The position numbers and the translations under genes are program-made. Shown here piece by piece: positions 8,418-18,792 of a stretch of 64,000 nt of DNA. This stretch comes from Fluctibacter halophilus (GTDB lineage Bacteria; Pseudomonadota; Gammaproteobacteria; Enterobacterales; Alteromonadaceae), in NCBI RefSeq assembly GCF_020687825.1, contig NZ_JAJEWP010000001.1, positions 420,078 through 484,077 of the forward strand, in the 5' to 3' direction. Every line of letters starts with the position of its first letter. The stretch's first letter is position 1. A model generated the notes under the pieces. That model was given only the letters and a program-made list of their open reading frames with translations, did no database searches and had not been told where the DNA came from.

Positions 8418-10121
8418 GTGAAAATCATAAAACAAACAGGGGTGGCAGGGCTGCTGTCTCTTTTGGTGTTGGGTACCCACGCCAACACAAGCCATCATCG
8501 CCAGGAGGTAGCACAGGATACACCTTCGTTTTACGGTACCCTTACTCCCTATGCCAGCGAAGCGGTGTACTTTTTGTTGACCGATCGATTCGTCGACGGC
8601 GATCCCACCAATAACCATGTTGAACAGGGTGGACAATTCCCGACCTTCGATCGCCCGCTTTACGGACCCCAGGGTCAGGTCGCCAATGTGGGTTATCTGG
8701 GCGGTGATTTTAAGGGCGTGCTCAACAATGCCCAGTACATCAAAGATATGGGGTTTACCTCTGTGTGGCTGACGCCCATTTATGATAATCCCGATGAGGC
8801 CTTCAGCGGCGGTGAGCCGGTCAGTTATGGTGCGTATTACAAAGACGGCGGTAAGACCGGCTATCACGGCTATTGGGGGGTTAATTTCTTTGCGGTCGAT
8901 GAGCACCTACCCTCCGAAGGGTTGCAGTTTGCTGATCTGACACGGCGCTTGCGGCAGGAATATGACTTGAAATTTGTGCTGGATATCGTCGCCAATCACG
9001 GCTCGCCCGCCTATTCGATGCCCGTCGATCAGCCCAAATTTGGTGAGATCTATGATCAACAGGGAACGCTATTAGCTGATCATCAGAACATTCATCCGGC
9101 GTCTTTGGACAGCGACGATCCGTTGCTCACGTTCTACAACACCCACACAGGGCTGGCGCAATTGTCAGACATCAATGAAAACAATCCGGCGGTACTGGAC
9201 TACTTTGAAGCTGCTTACCTGAAATGGATTGAACAGGGCGCCCACGCGCTTCGGGTCGATACCATAAAGGAGATGCCGCACTTTTTCTGGAAGAAATTGT
9301 TTGATCGCATTCGACAAAAACACCCGGATATTTTTATTTTCGGTGAAAGTTATTCCTACGATGCTGATTTCATTGCTGAGCATACACAGCCGCAAAATGG
9401 TGGTGTGAGTGTACTGGACTTTCCGGGTCGTAAGGCGATCACTGACGTGTTCGAAAACCCACAGTCAGACTATGCCGATATTCTGAGCTATCTGCACCTC
9501 AATGATCAGACATATGCCAATCCCTATGACCTGATGACGTTCTATGACAACCATGATATGCCGAGAATGAATGCCAGTGATAACGGCTTTATCGATGCCA
9601 ATAACTGGCTGTTCACCGCTCGTGGGATACCGGTGATTTACTATGGTTCAGAAATCAATTTCATGACTGGCAAGGCTGAGCATCAGGGCAATCGTAACTA
9701 TCTGGGGCAGGGACGCATTGATCGGGCACCAACACATCCAATCCAGCAAAACCTGACCCGCATTGCACATATCCGCAAAGGGTCTGTCGCGCTTCAGCGA
9801 GGGTTGCAGGTTAACCTGAATGTGGCTGGCGATACCGCAACCTTCCTGCGGGTATATCAGCATCAAGGCGAGTATCAAACGGCATTGGTGATGTTAAACA
9901 AAGGAGATACCCCTGCGCACATCACTGTTGATGCGCTGCTGGACAGCGGCATTTGGTATGATGTGATTGCCCAGCGGGAGCGGCGGATTGATGTAACCGA
10001 GCAGGCGTTCCAGAGTCTTGTTCCGGCCCACGGTGTAAGGGTTTTGTTGTTCGATCAACCCGTGTCCAATTCTGAATTGCTGGCGCTATTGGCAGATCAG
10101 CAACGGGCTCTAACGGAATAA
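8418..10121 (+). CDS. Secreted GH13 alpha-amylase family enzyme
   Basis: A 567-residue protein. The start is placed at GTG 8418, because AAGGAG lies six bases before it and it directly precedes a signal peptide (KIIKQTGVAGLLSLLVLG, cleavage after THA); an earlier in-frame ATG at 8349 would give an unlikely leader. Catalytic signatures are all present: LDIVANH, the nucleophile in LRVDTIKEM, the acid in IFGESYSY, and FYDNHDMPR. There is no obvious starch-binding module, unlike the divergent neighbour. It probably acts on maltodextrins in the periplasm or outside the cell. It is expected to be co-regulated with the other two amylases through the ATACGTAT sites. Confidence 0.83.
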   Translation: MKIIKQTGVAGLLSLLVLGTHANTSHHRQEVAQDTPSFYGTLTPYASEAVYFLLTDRFVDGDPTNNHVEQGGQFPTFDRPLYGPQGQVANVGYLGGDFKGVLNNAQYIKDMGFTSVWLTPIYDNPDEAFSGGEPVSYGAYYKDGGKTGYHGYWGVNFFAVDEHLPSEGLQFADLTRRLRQEYDLKFVLDIVANHGSPAYSMPVDQPKFGEIYDQQGTLLADHQNIHPASLDSDDPLLTFYNTHTGLAQLSDINENNPAVLDYFEAAYLKWIEQGAHALRVDTIKEMPHFFWKKLFDRIRQKHPDIFIFGESYSYDADFIAEHTQPQNGGVSVLDFPGRKAITDVFENPQSDYADILSYLHLNDQTYANPYDLMTFYDNHDMPRMNASDNGFIDANNWLFTARGIPVIYYGSEINFMTGKAEHQGNRNYLGQGRIDRAPTHPIQQNLTRIAHIRKGSVALQRGLQVNLNVAGDTATFLRVYQHQGEYQTALVMLNKGDTPAHITVDALLDSGIWYDVIAQRERRIDVTEQAFQSLVPAHGVRVLLFDQPVSNSELLALLADQQRALTE

Positions 10122-10146
10122 CAGAACCTTAGATCCGACCTGGCGT

Positions 10147-12750
10147 TCATTCCGGCAACTTTAGCCAGGCCTCGTCCATGATCCGGGGCGCGGTGGCGGG
10201 TGCTCCACCAAAGTCCCACACGCCGCCCTCGGGTGTGATGGGGCGGTTGCCACCTTCTCCGGTCTTATCCCAGGTGGTGAGGTACACGCCAACGCCCCGC
10301 CAGTCTGGCAGGCCAACGGCTGCCGATGAATAGGTCATGGTAATTTGACGCTTGTCTAGAGACACATCAACCTGCGGTGCATTCCCCAATCGTTTACCCG
10401 GTTGTTGTGCGGTTGCTCCATGGGCGGTAAAAACCCCGTTTCCCCATCCGTACAGGGTGTGCCCCAATTCCCAGTCACGTCCTTCAGGCATGGTGGCATT
10501 CAACCCTGGTAGCACGGATACACCTTGCTGATTTGGCAGGTCAAAAAACACCGAAAAGGCCACGTGGTCAAACCCGTTGGTGGCAATCCACATATCGGTA
10601 ACCGACTGCATCGTGACGGTCAGCTGCAGGATTTGTCCGGCACTGTGTACCTCGATGTGTTCGATATCCATCTGGCTGGAAAAGGTCGGGTCTGTCGGTG
10701 CGCGGTAGTTTCCTGTCGGACCATGGTCATCGTCAAGCGGGTCCGCAACACTGAGGTGCAAGGTCGGTGTTTGCTTCGCAAGCGTGGCTTGCACCGCTTC
10801 ACTGGCTGAGCCGGTATCCGCTGCGAACAACTGTATTGAGCGCTGGTGCCGTCCGAGATCGGTAACAGGTAACAAGACCTGCCAGCGCCTATCTGACAGG
10901 GAAGCAACCTGGATTGCTGTGTCCAGGTTGCCATCGATCACCAACGAGAGTTGATCGATGTCTCCCGCGTAGTGACCTGTCAGCAACGTGTCCTGGGTCA
11001 AGACCTGCCCGTCAAGCTTGGTGTCCAACACCGGTCGCCCGGACACGGAGGCCACTTCACTTCTGCCGTCGGGCGCCAAGACCAGTGTGCTGCGGGGAGG
11101 CAGTTGCAAGGACAGCAGACCTTGCTCATCAACAGTGAAAGCCTCTACTGCTGCGCCGTCTTGCCAAATGGGTTTCAGTACCGTGTGCGGGGGGAGTCCT
11201 GACGGCACATTGGCCGCCAAGGTCGTATGTTCAGCAGTGTTAAACAGGATAATTCGAGTGTCATCTTGCAGGCTGCGGCGTAGGGCCAATAGTCCACTGG
11301 CATTGTCATTGACAGCGATCACCGACAGATCGCCATGGGTGAACACATCCCCCTGCAATCGCAAGCGGGTCAGTGACTGAACATATCGATACATCGCTGA
11401 GTGAGGGTCAAAGCTTCCCCCCTTGGCGGCAAGATAACCCCCATCAAACATGGCCTGGCGAGAGTCGTGCAAGTCCTGCTCATTGCCCATGTAAATCACC
11501 GGAATCCCCGGAATGGTCATGATAAACGCCAGTGCCTGGCGCATGGCCGCGGTACTGCCTACCGATAACAGGCGCGGCACGTCATGGTTGTCAATGAAAT
11601 TCGCCATACGGTAGGGATCGCGATAATGCAGCATCTGTTGTTGCAGGCGGTATCCTAGCCACCCGGTGGGACGGCCCTCGGCAAAAACACGCTTGATAGA
11701 TTCCTGCAAAGGAAATGCGAAGGCACTTTGCAGTTCCGGCTTTTCGGGACTACCCAGAAAGCGTGCAATTTTGCGTTCGCCACTGTCATCCATGGGGGCT
11801 GAAATCATTTTCACTTCTCCCACGGTCCAGAAATCATCACGGCCGGTGGCCTTGGCTGTCGCCAGGATCCCGTCACTGTCATGGACAAAGTGGTGCCAGA
11901 AGTCATGCTCGACATATTTCACGGTGTCCATGCGAAAGGCATCAATGCCAACTGTTTTGATCCAGTGGCCGTAAATACGTTTAAAGGCATCAATCACGAC
12001 GGGGTTGGTGGTATTAATGTCATCCAGATCACCCAGTTGGTAGGTGAACTCCTGCTGTTGGCTATCGATATCATTGACTTCAGGGGTCCAATGATAAATT
12101 GCCGCAGCACGGTGTTGCGGATCATTGGCATCATTCAAATCAAAGGGAGCTGAGGTGGGAGCCGAAGTGGGGAAAGGTGCAGTATGTCTGACAAAATAGG
12201 CGGTCGGGTCGTCAGCGCTGTAGCCGCCCTCGTAAGAGAAGAAATTGCCGGTGTGATTGACCACCACATCCTGGACCAGGTACATATCCCGCTGGTGTAG
12301 AGATGCGGACAATTGTTGGTAAAGGTCCAGGTCTCCAAAGTGTTCATCGATCGCAGTAAAATCCCGCGCCCAGTAGCCGTGATAGCCCCCATACTCGTGG
12401 GTTTCGTCCCACCACTGGTTGGCCACTACAGGGGTTAGCCAAAGCGTGGTTGCGCCGAGAGCCTGAATGTAATCGAGACGGTTCAATACGCCTTGCAGGT
12501 CTCCTCCGCTGAAATGACTTTCCTCGGAAGGATCATATTCGCCCATGCCTTGATCGTTGTTTTCAGGGTTGCCGTCATCGAAGCGGTCCACCATTGCCAG
12601 ATACACGATTTGCCGTTGCCAATCGGGCGACGGGACTTGGCGTTGTGGAGGGGTTGCCTGTATATCATCTGATCTTTCTGCTGGTTGGCAACCTGCGAGG
12701 GTCATACTCAGTAAACCAACGCAAGACATTGAGCGGAGGGGAAGCATCAT
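10147..12750 (-). CDS. GH13 alpha-amylase lipoprotein with C-terminal glucodextranase-type domain
   Basis: An 867-residue enzyme. The start is placed at ATG 12750 (another ATG follows at 12747), with AGGAC upstream; the signal then ends in the lipobox MTLAGC, so it should be lipid-anchored. Catalytic motifs are VVVNHTG, the nucleophile in FRMDTVKYV, the acid in TVGEVKM, and FIDNHDVPR. Residues from about 680 (DPLDDDHGP) to the end resemble the C-terminal DOMON-like domain of glucodextranases and some pullulan-degrading enzymes. It converges with the second amylase, with 25 bases between them. An ATACGTAT operator lies 64-75 bases upstream. The exact specificity, alpha-1,4 or 1,6, is not visible. 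Confidence 0.83.
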   Translation of the reverse strand: MMLPLRSMSCVGLLSMTLAGCQPAERSDDIQATPPQRQVPSPDWQRQIVYLAMVDRFDDGNPENNDQGMGEYDPSEESHFSGGDLQGVLNRLDYIQALGATTLWLTPVVANQWWDETHEYGGYHGYWARDFTAIDEHFGDLDLYQQLSASLHQRDMYLVQDVVVNHTGNFFSYEGGYSADDPTAYFVRHTAPFPTSAPTSAPFDLNDANDPQHRAAAIYHWTPEVNDIDSQQQEFTYQLGDLDDINTTNPVVIDAFKRIYGHWIKTVGIDAFRMDTVKYVEHDFWHHFVHDSDGILATAKATGRDDFWTVGEVKMISAPMDDSGERKIARFLGSPEKPELQSAFAFPLQESIKRVFAEGRPTGWLGYRLQQQMLHYRDPYRMANFIDNHDVPRLLSVGSTAAMRQALAFIMTIPGIPVIYMGNEQDLHDSRQAMFDGGYLAAKGGSFDPHSAMYRYVQSLTRLRLQGDVFTHGDLSVIAVNDNASGLLALRRSLQDDTRIILFNTAEHTTLAANVPSGLPPHTVLKPIWQDGAAVEAFTVDEQGLLSLQLPPRSTLVLAPDGRSEVASVSGRPVLDTKLDGQVLTQDTLLTGHYAGDIDQLSLVIDGNLDTAIQVASLSDRRWQVLLPVTDLGRHQRSIQLFAADTGSASEAVQATLAKQTPTLHLSVADPLDDDHGPTGNYRAPTDPTFSSQMDIEHIEVHSAGQILQLTVTMQSVTDMWIATNGFDHVAFSVFFDLPNQQGVSVLPGLNATMPEGRDWELGHTLYGWGNGVFTAHGATAQQPGKRLGNAPQVDVSLDKRQITMTYSSAAVGLPDWRGVGVYLTTWDKTGEGGNRPITPEGGVWDFGGAPATAPRIMDEAWLKLPE

Positions 12751-12813
12751 GGCACGTCCTGTTTCCGATGTTTTACCTAGGTTTACGCGAAACACTACTT
12801 ACAGCAAGGTCTT

Positions 12814-12825
12814 GCATACGTATTC
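12814..12825. promoter_or_regulatory. MalR-like operator, fourth copy
   Basis: GCATACGTATTC is identical to the copy at 8222-8233. It lies upstream of the lipoprotein amylase, 4.5 kb from the other copies, which ties the third amylase to the same putative regulon. Confidence 0.6.
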
Positions 12826-12941
12826 ACGTGGGGCGAAAAGCACACGAGAAACTCTTCAGGTGGTGGTATCGGTGTCAACGCCAGACCGGCAATATGACAA
12901 CTAGCCTGGCGCGAACCGATGCCTATTTCTATATCCGCAAA

Positions 12942-13316
12942 CTAAAAACTGTAGCGTACGGTGACCGGATGGTGGTCGCCGGATTTCACTTTGACCAGCA
13001 CTTTAGCGCCGTCGGCAATGACGATGTCGGCAGTCATTTTGTTGTTGCCCGCAGGTGACAACGGTGCCTCATTTTTGCCACCGGCAGCCAACACCATGAC
13101 TGTGCCTGTCAGGCCATCGGTCGGGTAGGGTTCACCGTGATCTTTGATGTACACACTGGTGTTGCTGTCAGTGCGCACCAATTCAAACACCAGATCATGT
13201 TCCACTTTGACCACGCCGCCGTGTTCCGGCGCGCTGCTGCCATGGGCGTAGGCTGATGGTGCTGCTGCGCACAGGCCCAGGGTCAGACCCAGCGCCATAA
13301 CAAGTTGCTTTTTCAT
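12942..13316 (-). CDS. Small periplasmic protein of a heavy-metal efflux operon
   Basis: A 124-residue protein with a clear signal peptide (cleavage after SAYA), a His-containing mature N-terminus (HGSSAPEHGG), and a short beta-rich body. AAGGAGAACAACA precedes the ATG. It is the last gene of the leftward operon after the RND pump, spaced 54 bases from it. The location suggests a periplasmic metal-binding or chaperone role comparable to CusF, but I do not see the CusF Met/Trp site and cannot assign a known family. Function is inferred only from the operon. Confidence 0.65.
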   Translation of the reverse strand: MKKQLVMALGLTLGLCAAAPSAYAHGSSAPEHGGVVKVEHDLVFELVRTDSNTSVYIKDHGEPYPTDGLTGTVMVLAAGGKNEAPLSPAGNNKMTADIVIADGAKVLVKVKSGDHHPVTVRYSF

Positions 13317-13369
13317 TGTTGTTCTCCTTAAACGCTGCGGTCTTCAATCAAGGTGCCGCAGCACAAACC

Positions 13370-16300
13370 TTATACTAGGGTATTTTCCTGCTGTTGTTGC
13401 CAGGCTTGCGTGGCTTTTTTGCCAAACCGCTGATACAGCAACGGTGTCAGCAGGGTATCGAGCAGTGTTGAACTCATCAGTCCTGAGAAAATCACCACCG
13501 CCACCGGGTGCAGTATTTCCTTACCCGGTTCATCGGCGGCCAACAGTAGCGGCACCAGTGCAAACGCGGTGACCATTGAGGTCATTAACACCGGCGCGAG
13601 TCGCTCCTGTGCGCCTCGGATGATCAGGCCTGAGCCAAAGGTTTCGCCCTCAAAGCGCACCAGGTTCAGGTAGTGACTGATTTTTAATATGCCGTTACGT
13701 GAAGCGATGCCGGTCAGGGTGATAAAGCCGACCACCGACGCGACCGACAACGGGGTGCTGGTCAGCCACATGGCGGCGACCGCGCCGATCAGGGCCATAG
13801 GCAAACTGGCCATGATCAGGCTGGCAAATACCCACGAGCGGTAGCGCATGTACAGAACGAGGAAGATCAGGGCAAAGGACATCAGAGATAACAGCACCAG
13901 TAATTGCATGGCCTGCTCCTGGGCCAGAAACTGACCTTCGATACTGACAAAGCTGCCATCCGACAACCGCAGTGAAGCGACACTCTGACGCACCGCATCA
14001 AGCAACTGATCCACATCCGCCCCGTCACTGTTGGCATACACCACGATACGACGCTGGCCGTTTTCACGCAGGATTTGGTTGGGGCCGTCGCTCAGTTCTA
14101 TCTCAGCAATACTGGCCACCGGAATGGCACCGGCAGGGGTATCTATCAGGGTAGCGGCAAGGGCTTCGGGGGTACGGGAGGCGTCCGCCGCACGCAGCAC
14201 CAGCGCATAGCGCTTAACGCCATCGATAATGTCCACCACATGCTCACCGTCGGTCAGAATGGCCAGTTGTCGTAAAGCACTGCCCGGTGTCAGGCCATAG
14301 CGGGGCAGTTGATCGTACCTGAGATGGACACTCAGTTGTGGGATCAACACCTGCTTCTCAACGTTAATGTCCACCAGGCCGGGCAGCCCTTGCAGCGCAT
14401 CACGAACGGTTGCGGCATCGGTGCGAAGTTGATCCAGATCCTCACCAAACACTTTGACCGCCAATTGGGCCCGCACACCGGACAGCAAGTGATCCAAGCG
14501 GTGGGAAATGGGCTGGCCAATGGCGATCTGGGCCGGAACAACGGCGAGTTTGTCGCGAATATCAGCCAGCACCTCGTCTCTGGTACGCTGTGAGGGCACC
14601 AGGTCGACGTCGATTTCTGACGAGTGCACCCCTTCGGCGTGTTCATCCAGTTCGGCCCGTCCGGTCCGTCGTCCTACGCCCGTTACCTCGGGTACTGACA
14701 GCAGCAGAGACTCTGCCAGGTGACCCATTTGATTTGACGTCTGTAATGAGGTTCCGGGCTCGAAAATCATGCCAAGCACCAATGAACCTTCATTGAAAGC
14801 AGGCAGAAAGGCGCGCGGAAACCACGCCACTGAACCGGCACTGACCAAAGCAAGTAACGCACTGGTGGCCAGCAGCGAGCGGCTTCGTGGCAGTGCCCAG
14901 TCTAACCAGCTTGCCTGTACACGTTTAAAAAAGCGCACCAGCGCACCGTCTTGCTGGTGCAAACGCTTCATGCCCGGTAACAGGTAGTAACACAGTGCCG
15001 GGGTCAGGGTCATGGAGACCAGTAAGGAGGCTAATATGGCGATGATGTAGGCCTCCCCCAGAGGCCCAAACAAACGCCCTTCGATACCGGGCAGGGCAAA
15101 CAACGGCACAAACACCAATACCACAATTGCCGTGGCATAGATGATCCCCGAGCGGACTTCCAGACTGGCTTTCCAGATCACCTCGAAGGTTGATGCAGGA
15201 CTGGCCTGGCGAGCGTTTTGCTTGAGCCGGCGCAGGATGTTTTCCACATCGACCAGGGAGTCGTCTACCAGTTCGCCGATGGCAATGGCCAGGCCACCCA
15301 GGGTCATGACATTGATAGACTGCCCCAGCCAGTGGAACACCAGCACTGTCACCGCCAGTGACATCGGTATGGCCATCAGCGAGATCACTGTGGTACGCAC
15401 CGACATCAGAAACAGGAACAAAATCACCACGACCAGAATGGCACCGTCACGCAGGGCTTCGGTGACATTGTCGACGGACGCCTGGATGAAATCGGCCTGA
15501 CGGAACAGGACTTGCGGGGCGGCAATGCCCTCGGGCAAACCAGTGGTCAGCTCGTCCAGTGCCCGTTCGATGGATTCGGTTAACGCCACCGTATCCGCGC
15601 CAGGCTGTTTCTGCACATTGATGATCACGGCCGGTTTACCGTTGTAACCGCCATCGCCCCGTTTTACCGCCGCGGCGATGTCGATATCCGCAACCTGTTG
15701 CAGATACACGGCCTGACCGTTCTGCCAACCCACCGGGAGGGTGCGAAAATGGTCCAAATCCAGTGTGCGACCACGATGGCGGATCAGGTACTCCCGGCCA
15801 TTCAGGTCGACAAAACCGCCCCCTTTGTTGGTTGCGACATCACCCAGTGCGTCACGGATGGCGGGCAGGGTAATGCCCAGTGCGCGCATTTTGTGGGTGT
15901 CCGGTGCTACCCGTATCTGGCGCACATCACCGCCGATGGGGATCACCTGTGAAATACCCGGAATCGACAGCAGCCTCGGGCGCAGCACGAAGTCGGCATA
16001 TTCCCGCGCCGCCATCGGATCGGTTTGCTGAGCATCGGACAGGGGCAGGGCAATCAGCATAATTTCGCCCATGATGGAGGACACCGGCCCCATCACTGGT
16101 GTAATGCCATCAGGCAACTGTGCATCCGCCTGGGCCAGACGTTCAGCGACCCATTGACGGCTCAGGTGAATGTCCGTGTCCCAGTCGAATTCCACATAGG
16201 CGATCGACAATCCGATACCGGAAGTGGTTCTCACCCGGCTGACGCCGGTCACGCCGTTGAGCATGTTTTCCAGCGGAAAGGTCACCAGTTGCTCCACTTC

Positions 16301-16477
16301 CTGAGGGGCCATCCCGCCGGATTCGGTCAATACCGTCACTACCGGTTTGTTCAGGTTTGGAAACACATCCACCGGCAAGGCCCGACCTTGCCAAAGGCCA
16401 TAGGTCATCAGGATCAGACCTGCGAACACCACAAAAGCACGGTAACGCAGGGAGCTACGTACGAGCAGATTAAACAT
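13370..16477 (-). CDS. Heavy-metal efflux RND pump (CzcA/CusA family)
   Basis: A 1035-residue inner-membrane RND transporter of the HME type, with the usual length and twelve-helix pattern. The proton-relay region reads [18 protein letters not shown], rich in acidic residues. The CusA methionine pathway is not obvious: the porter region reads [17 protein letters not shown]. It would therefore be safer not to call copper. It is preceded by an adaptor gene (11-base gap) and followed by a small periplasmic protein. The operon contains no outer-membrane factor, so it may share the TolC homologue encoded at 19316. The exported metal is not known. Confidence 0.85.
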   Translation of the reverse strand: MFNLLVRSSLRYRAFVVFAGLILMTYGLWQGRALPVDVFPNLNKPVVTVLTESGGMAPQEVEQLVTFPLENMLNGVTGVSRVRTTSGIGLSIAYVEFDWDTDIHLSRQWVAERLAQADAQLPDGITPVMGPVSSIMGEIMLIALPLSDAQQTDPMAAREYADFVLRPRLLSIPGISQVIPIGGDVRQIRVAPDTHKMRALGITLPAIRDALGDVATNKGGGFVDLNGREYLIRHRGRTLDLDHFRTLPVGWQNGQAVYLQQVADIDIAAAVKRGDGGYNGKPAVIINVQKQPGADTVALTESIERALDELTTGLPEGIAAPQVLFRQADFIQASVDNVTEALRDGAILVVVILFLFLMSVRTTVISLMAIPMSLAVTVLVFHWLGQSINVMTLGGLAIAIGELVDDSLVDVENILRRLKQNARQASPASTFEVIWKASLEVRSGIIYATAIVVLVFVPLFALPGIEGRLFGPLGEAYIIAILASLLVSMTLTPALCYYLLPGMKRLHQQDGALVRFFKRVQASWLDWALPRSRSLLATSALLALVSAGSVAWFPRAFLPAFNEGSLVLGMIFEPGTSLQTSNQMGHLAESLLLSVPEVTGVGRRTGRAELDEHAEGVHSSEIDVDLVPSQRTRDEVLADIRDKLAVVPAQIAIGQPISHRLDHLLSGVRAQLAVKVFGEDLDQLRTDAATVRDALQGLPGLVDINVEKQVLIPQLSVHLRYDQLPRYGLTPGSALRQLAILTDGEHVVDIIDGVKRYALVLRAADASRTPEALAATLIDTPAGAIPVASIAEIELSDGPNQILRENGQRRIVVYANSDGADVDQLLDAVRQSVASLRLSDGSFVSIEGQFLAQEQAMQLLVLLSLMSFALIFLVLYMRYRSWVFASLIMASLPMALIGAVAAMWLTSTPLSVASVVGFITLTGIASRNGILKISHYLNLVRFEGETFGSGLIIRGAQERLAPVLMTSMVTAFALVPLLLAADEPGKEILHPVAVVIFSGLMSSTLLDTLLTPLLYQRFGKKATQAWQQQQENTLV

Positions 16478-16488
16478 ACGATACCCCC

Positions 16489-17604
16489 TTAGCGGATCTG
16501 GTTGAGCAGATCTGCACCGTCAACCACCACGCGGTTGTCTGCGCCGAGGCCATGGGTGATTAAAACCCGGCCTGCATCCAGGGTGTTGTAGCGGATCATT
16601 TGCGGAATAAACCGCTGTGCCGACACTTTGATCCACACCACTGGCACACCGGCACTGTTGGTGACCACCGCCCGAGCGGGTAGCACCAGGCCCTCAATTT
16701 CCTCATCGAGGGATGCCACGACCGTCACCGGTTGATCGACCAGCAGGGCAGGGGCCGAAGGTTGTGCGCCATCGTAAGCAAAATGCAGCGACACCATGCC
16801 GGCGTTCAGGCGGGGCGAGTAACCCATGTAGGTGAGGCGTGTGCCGGGCACTTCTTTGAGGGTTGCAGTGGCAAATGCATCAAGCCCCTCGGAGCCCTGT
16901 ACCACGGCATCAATCTGACGCAGGTCAGGGGCCAGAATTTCAAACAGCGTGTGGCCGGTTTCGACCCATTGCCCGTTGCGAACATCGTGATTGATCACGA
17001 TGCCGTCGATGGGCGCTACCAGTGTTTGTGGCGTTTCCAGGCTCTGTTGCAGCGCCGCTTCCTGTTCGGTGAGACTTTTCAGGCGGGTCTCCAATTGCTC
17101 TACGGTCTGTTTGGAGGCCAGTTCGCCAAGGGATTTCAGCCGTTCAAGATCCCGACGGGTTTGGGTGATGTCGTTGCGCACCACCAACAGTTCACTGGTT
17201 TGGCTGGCCAGTTCATAGGCGGTGTCCTGATAGCGCACATAACCCAGTACCTGTCCGGCATTGACCGTGGCACCGGTGGACAGCACCCCTTGTGAAGGGG
17301 CTTCATAGCGACCGTCGCTGCTTGACTGAACGACTGCATGACCGGCTGGGTGGGGATGGACAACACCCGGCAAGGTGGCGGTCTTGTGGGTTCGGGTAGG
17401 GCGTACAAACTGGGTGCGAATATTCAGTACCGCCTGATCCGCCATCGGTAAAACCACGGCACCGTCAGCCTGGCGTCCGAGCCCCTGACTGTTGTGACGG
17501 GGTTGATCACTTAAATGCTCACCGTTGGGACCATGTGCACCCGGAGATGCAAGGGCGTTTGCGCTGGCAATGGATAACAGCAACAGGAATGAAAGACGTT
17601 TCAT
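16489..17604 (-). CDS. Periplasmic adaptor (membrane fusion) subunit of the HME-RND pump
   Basis: A 371-residue protein. The start is set to the ATG at 17604, with GGGGGAGG before it and an ATGA overlap with the preceding gene; this gives a proper signal peptide ([19 protein letters not shown]). The mature protein begins with [12 protein letters not shown], exactly as the product of the preceding gene does. A lipoyl/barrel-sandwich hybrid region and a coiled coil (about residues 150-200, [18 protein letters not shown]) follow, then a beta-barrel. It links the RND pump to an outer-membrane channel. The His-containing N-terminus may sample metal. Confidence 0.82.
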   Translation of the reverse strand: MKRLSFLLLLSIASANALASPGAHGPNGEHLSDQPRHNSQGLGRQADGAVVLPMADQAVLNIRTQFVRPTRTHKTATLPGVVHPHPAGHAVVQSSSDGRYEAPSQGVLSTGATVNAGQVLGYVRYQDTAYELASQTSELLVVRNDITQTRRDLERLKSLGELASKQTVEQLETRLKSLTEQEAALQQSLETPQTLVAPIDGIVINHDVRNGQWVETGHTLFEILAPDLRQIDAVVQGSEGLDAFATATLKEVPGTRLTYMGYSPRLNAGMVSLHFAYDGAQPSAPALLVDQPVTVVASLDEEIEGLVLPARAVVTNSAGVPVVWIKVSAQRFIPQMIRYNTLDAGRVLITHGLGADNRVVVDGADLLNQIR

Positions 17605-18203
17605 CGGTTTGCCTCCCCCTGACGTTTGCCTAACCAGAAGCCTGCCAACAACGCCAACATCAGCGCGACAATCACCATTAACCATTTTGCCCAGCGGGGC
17701 AGATGCGCATGGTCATCATGGTGGTGCTCAGTCGCCGGTGTTGGAATGTCCAATGTGGCAGACAGTAAATCCCCACTGTTCTCCCCCAACAAAGTGAGTA
17801 CGATGTCATGCTGTCCGGGTTGTTGCAGGTGTTGCAGTACATCAGGCGCTGTCACTTCGTAGCTGCCTGACAGCGGGTTGTATGCGGCATCGACGGCAAA
17901 GGCACCGGTCTCCAGTGTCACCGTCAGGCCGCGAACCGGTGTATTGGTGGCGTAGTCATGGACATAGACCTGCCAGCGGTCTTCTGATCGCTTGCCGAAC
18001 ACTTCAAAGGTTTCGGAAAAGGTTTCAAAGTGCGGGGTTGCCAGCGCGCTGCGCTGAGGGGCTGTATCAAGGTGCTCACCGTTGGGCCCATGGGCTCCGG
18101 GAGAGGCGTTGGCACCTGTTGTCAGGGCGATGAAAAGTGTCAGCGAACGTAAAAAACGTACGCCGCAAAGGTGTCCTTTATCAAGGAAAGAGCCAAGTAA
18201 CAT
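17601..18203 (-). CDS. Periplasmic-facing membrane protein of the metal-efflux operon
   Basis: About 200 residues, with start chosen at ATG 18203 (GGAAG upstream); an upstream in-frame ATG at 18254 is possible. A signal peptide ends near GANA, after which the mature chain begins [12 protein letters not shown], identical to the adaptor encoded next. A beta-sandwich-like central part follows. A His-rich patch (EHHHDDHAHLPR) precedes a single C-terminal transmembrane helix (WLMVIVALMLALLAGFWLG), leaving a short cytoplasmic tail. I do not recognise a named family. Its place in the operon suggests periplasmic metal sensing or delivery to the pump. Confidence 0.65.
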   Translation of the reverse strand: MLLGSFLDKGHLCGVRFLRSLTLFIALTTGANASPGAHGPNGEHLDTAPQRSALATPHFETFSETFEVFGKRSEDRWQVYVHDYATNTPVRGLTVTLETGAFAVDAAYNPLSGSYEVTAPDVLQHLQQPGQHDIVLTLLGENSGDLLSATLDIPTPATEHHHDDHAHLPRWAKWLMVIVALMLALLAGFWLGKRQGEANR

Positions 18204-18289
18204 GTAAAAGCTTCCAAATGTGTAAACCACAATAAAACACCGGTTACCGACCATAGGGGCGGTGACAGGCCGTCAGACAGAATGTGGAG

Positions 18290-18643
18290 TTACGCTTTTG
18301 GTGGCGGGGGGATGTCTTCGAGATACGGCGGATCCCAATTCGGCACGACCATCGGACCGTCAAACAACGCAGGACCCTGCTGGGCAACGCCGGAAATCTC
18401 TGTGATCAGTGCAACCATGCCAACCTCGGCATGGGGATCGCTGTGTTCGAACGCGGCCTGGGAGTAGTCGACGGAGAATTGTTGCTCGTCCTCTGCGTCG
18501 TGACTATGGGGTTGGCCGATATGGTGAAAATAACCGTGGATGTCGTTGCCATTACTGTGGTGCTGGCCATGAGACGCCGTTGCATCAAGCGCATTGAACG
18601 CGACGCATACCAGCAACACCAGAACCGACAGGAATTTGGACAT
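18290..18643 (-). CDS. Small His-rich exported protein
   Basis: A 117-residue protein with a signal peptide (cleavage after ATA) and a His/Asp-rich stretch (SHGQHHSNGNDIHGYFHHIG and PHSHDAEDEQQF). The C-terminus is proline-rich (PPYLEDIPPPPKA). It is the first gene of the leftward metal operon, facing the divergent promoter. The composition suggests periplasmic metal buffering. No named family is recognised with confidence; it resembles short proteins often annotated near czc/cus loci. Confidence 0.6.
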   Translation of the reverse strand: MSKFLSVLVLLVCVAFNALDATASHGQHHSNGNDIHGYFHHIGQPHSHDAEDEQQFSVDYSQAAFEHSDPHAEVGMVALITEISGVAQQGPALFDGPMVVPNWDPPYLEDIPPPPKA

Positions 18644-18738
18644 TTGTGACCATCATTTTCGATTAACGGCTGCACAATAGCACTGTTGTTTTGCTGTGAC
18701 AATTGCCATGTCGCCGATGGTGCGCTGGCGCTTTTGAC

Positions 18739-18767
18739 TTTACAGCACCATTTGCGCGCAGTACTAT
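18739..18767 (+). promoter_or_regulatory. Putative sigma-70 promoter of the rightward cus-like operon
   Basis: TTTACA (18739-18744) and TACTAT (18762-18767) are separated by 17 bases. They lie 25 bases before the start at 18793, in the divergent gap between the two metal operons. I see no clear CueR or CusR box. Confidence 0.35.
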
Positions 18768-18792
18768 CTGTGCGATTCATAGACCGTGGTAA

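Noticed and set aside
18644-18792. CueR or CusR operator in the divergent metal promoter
   Set aside because: I could not find the ACCTTGCC-type or CusR-type inverted repeats; only a plain sigma-70-like promoter was visible.
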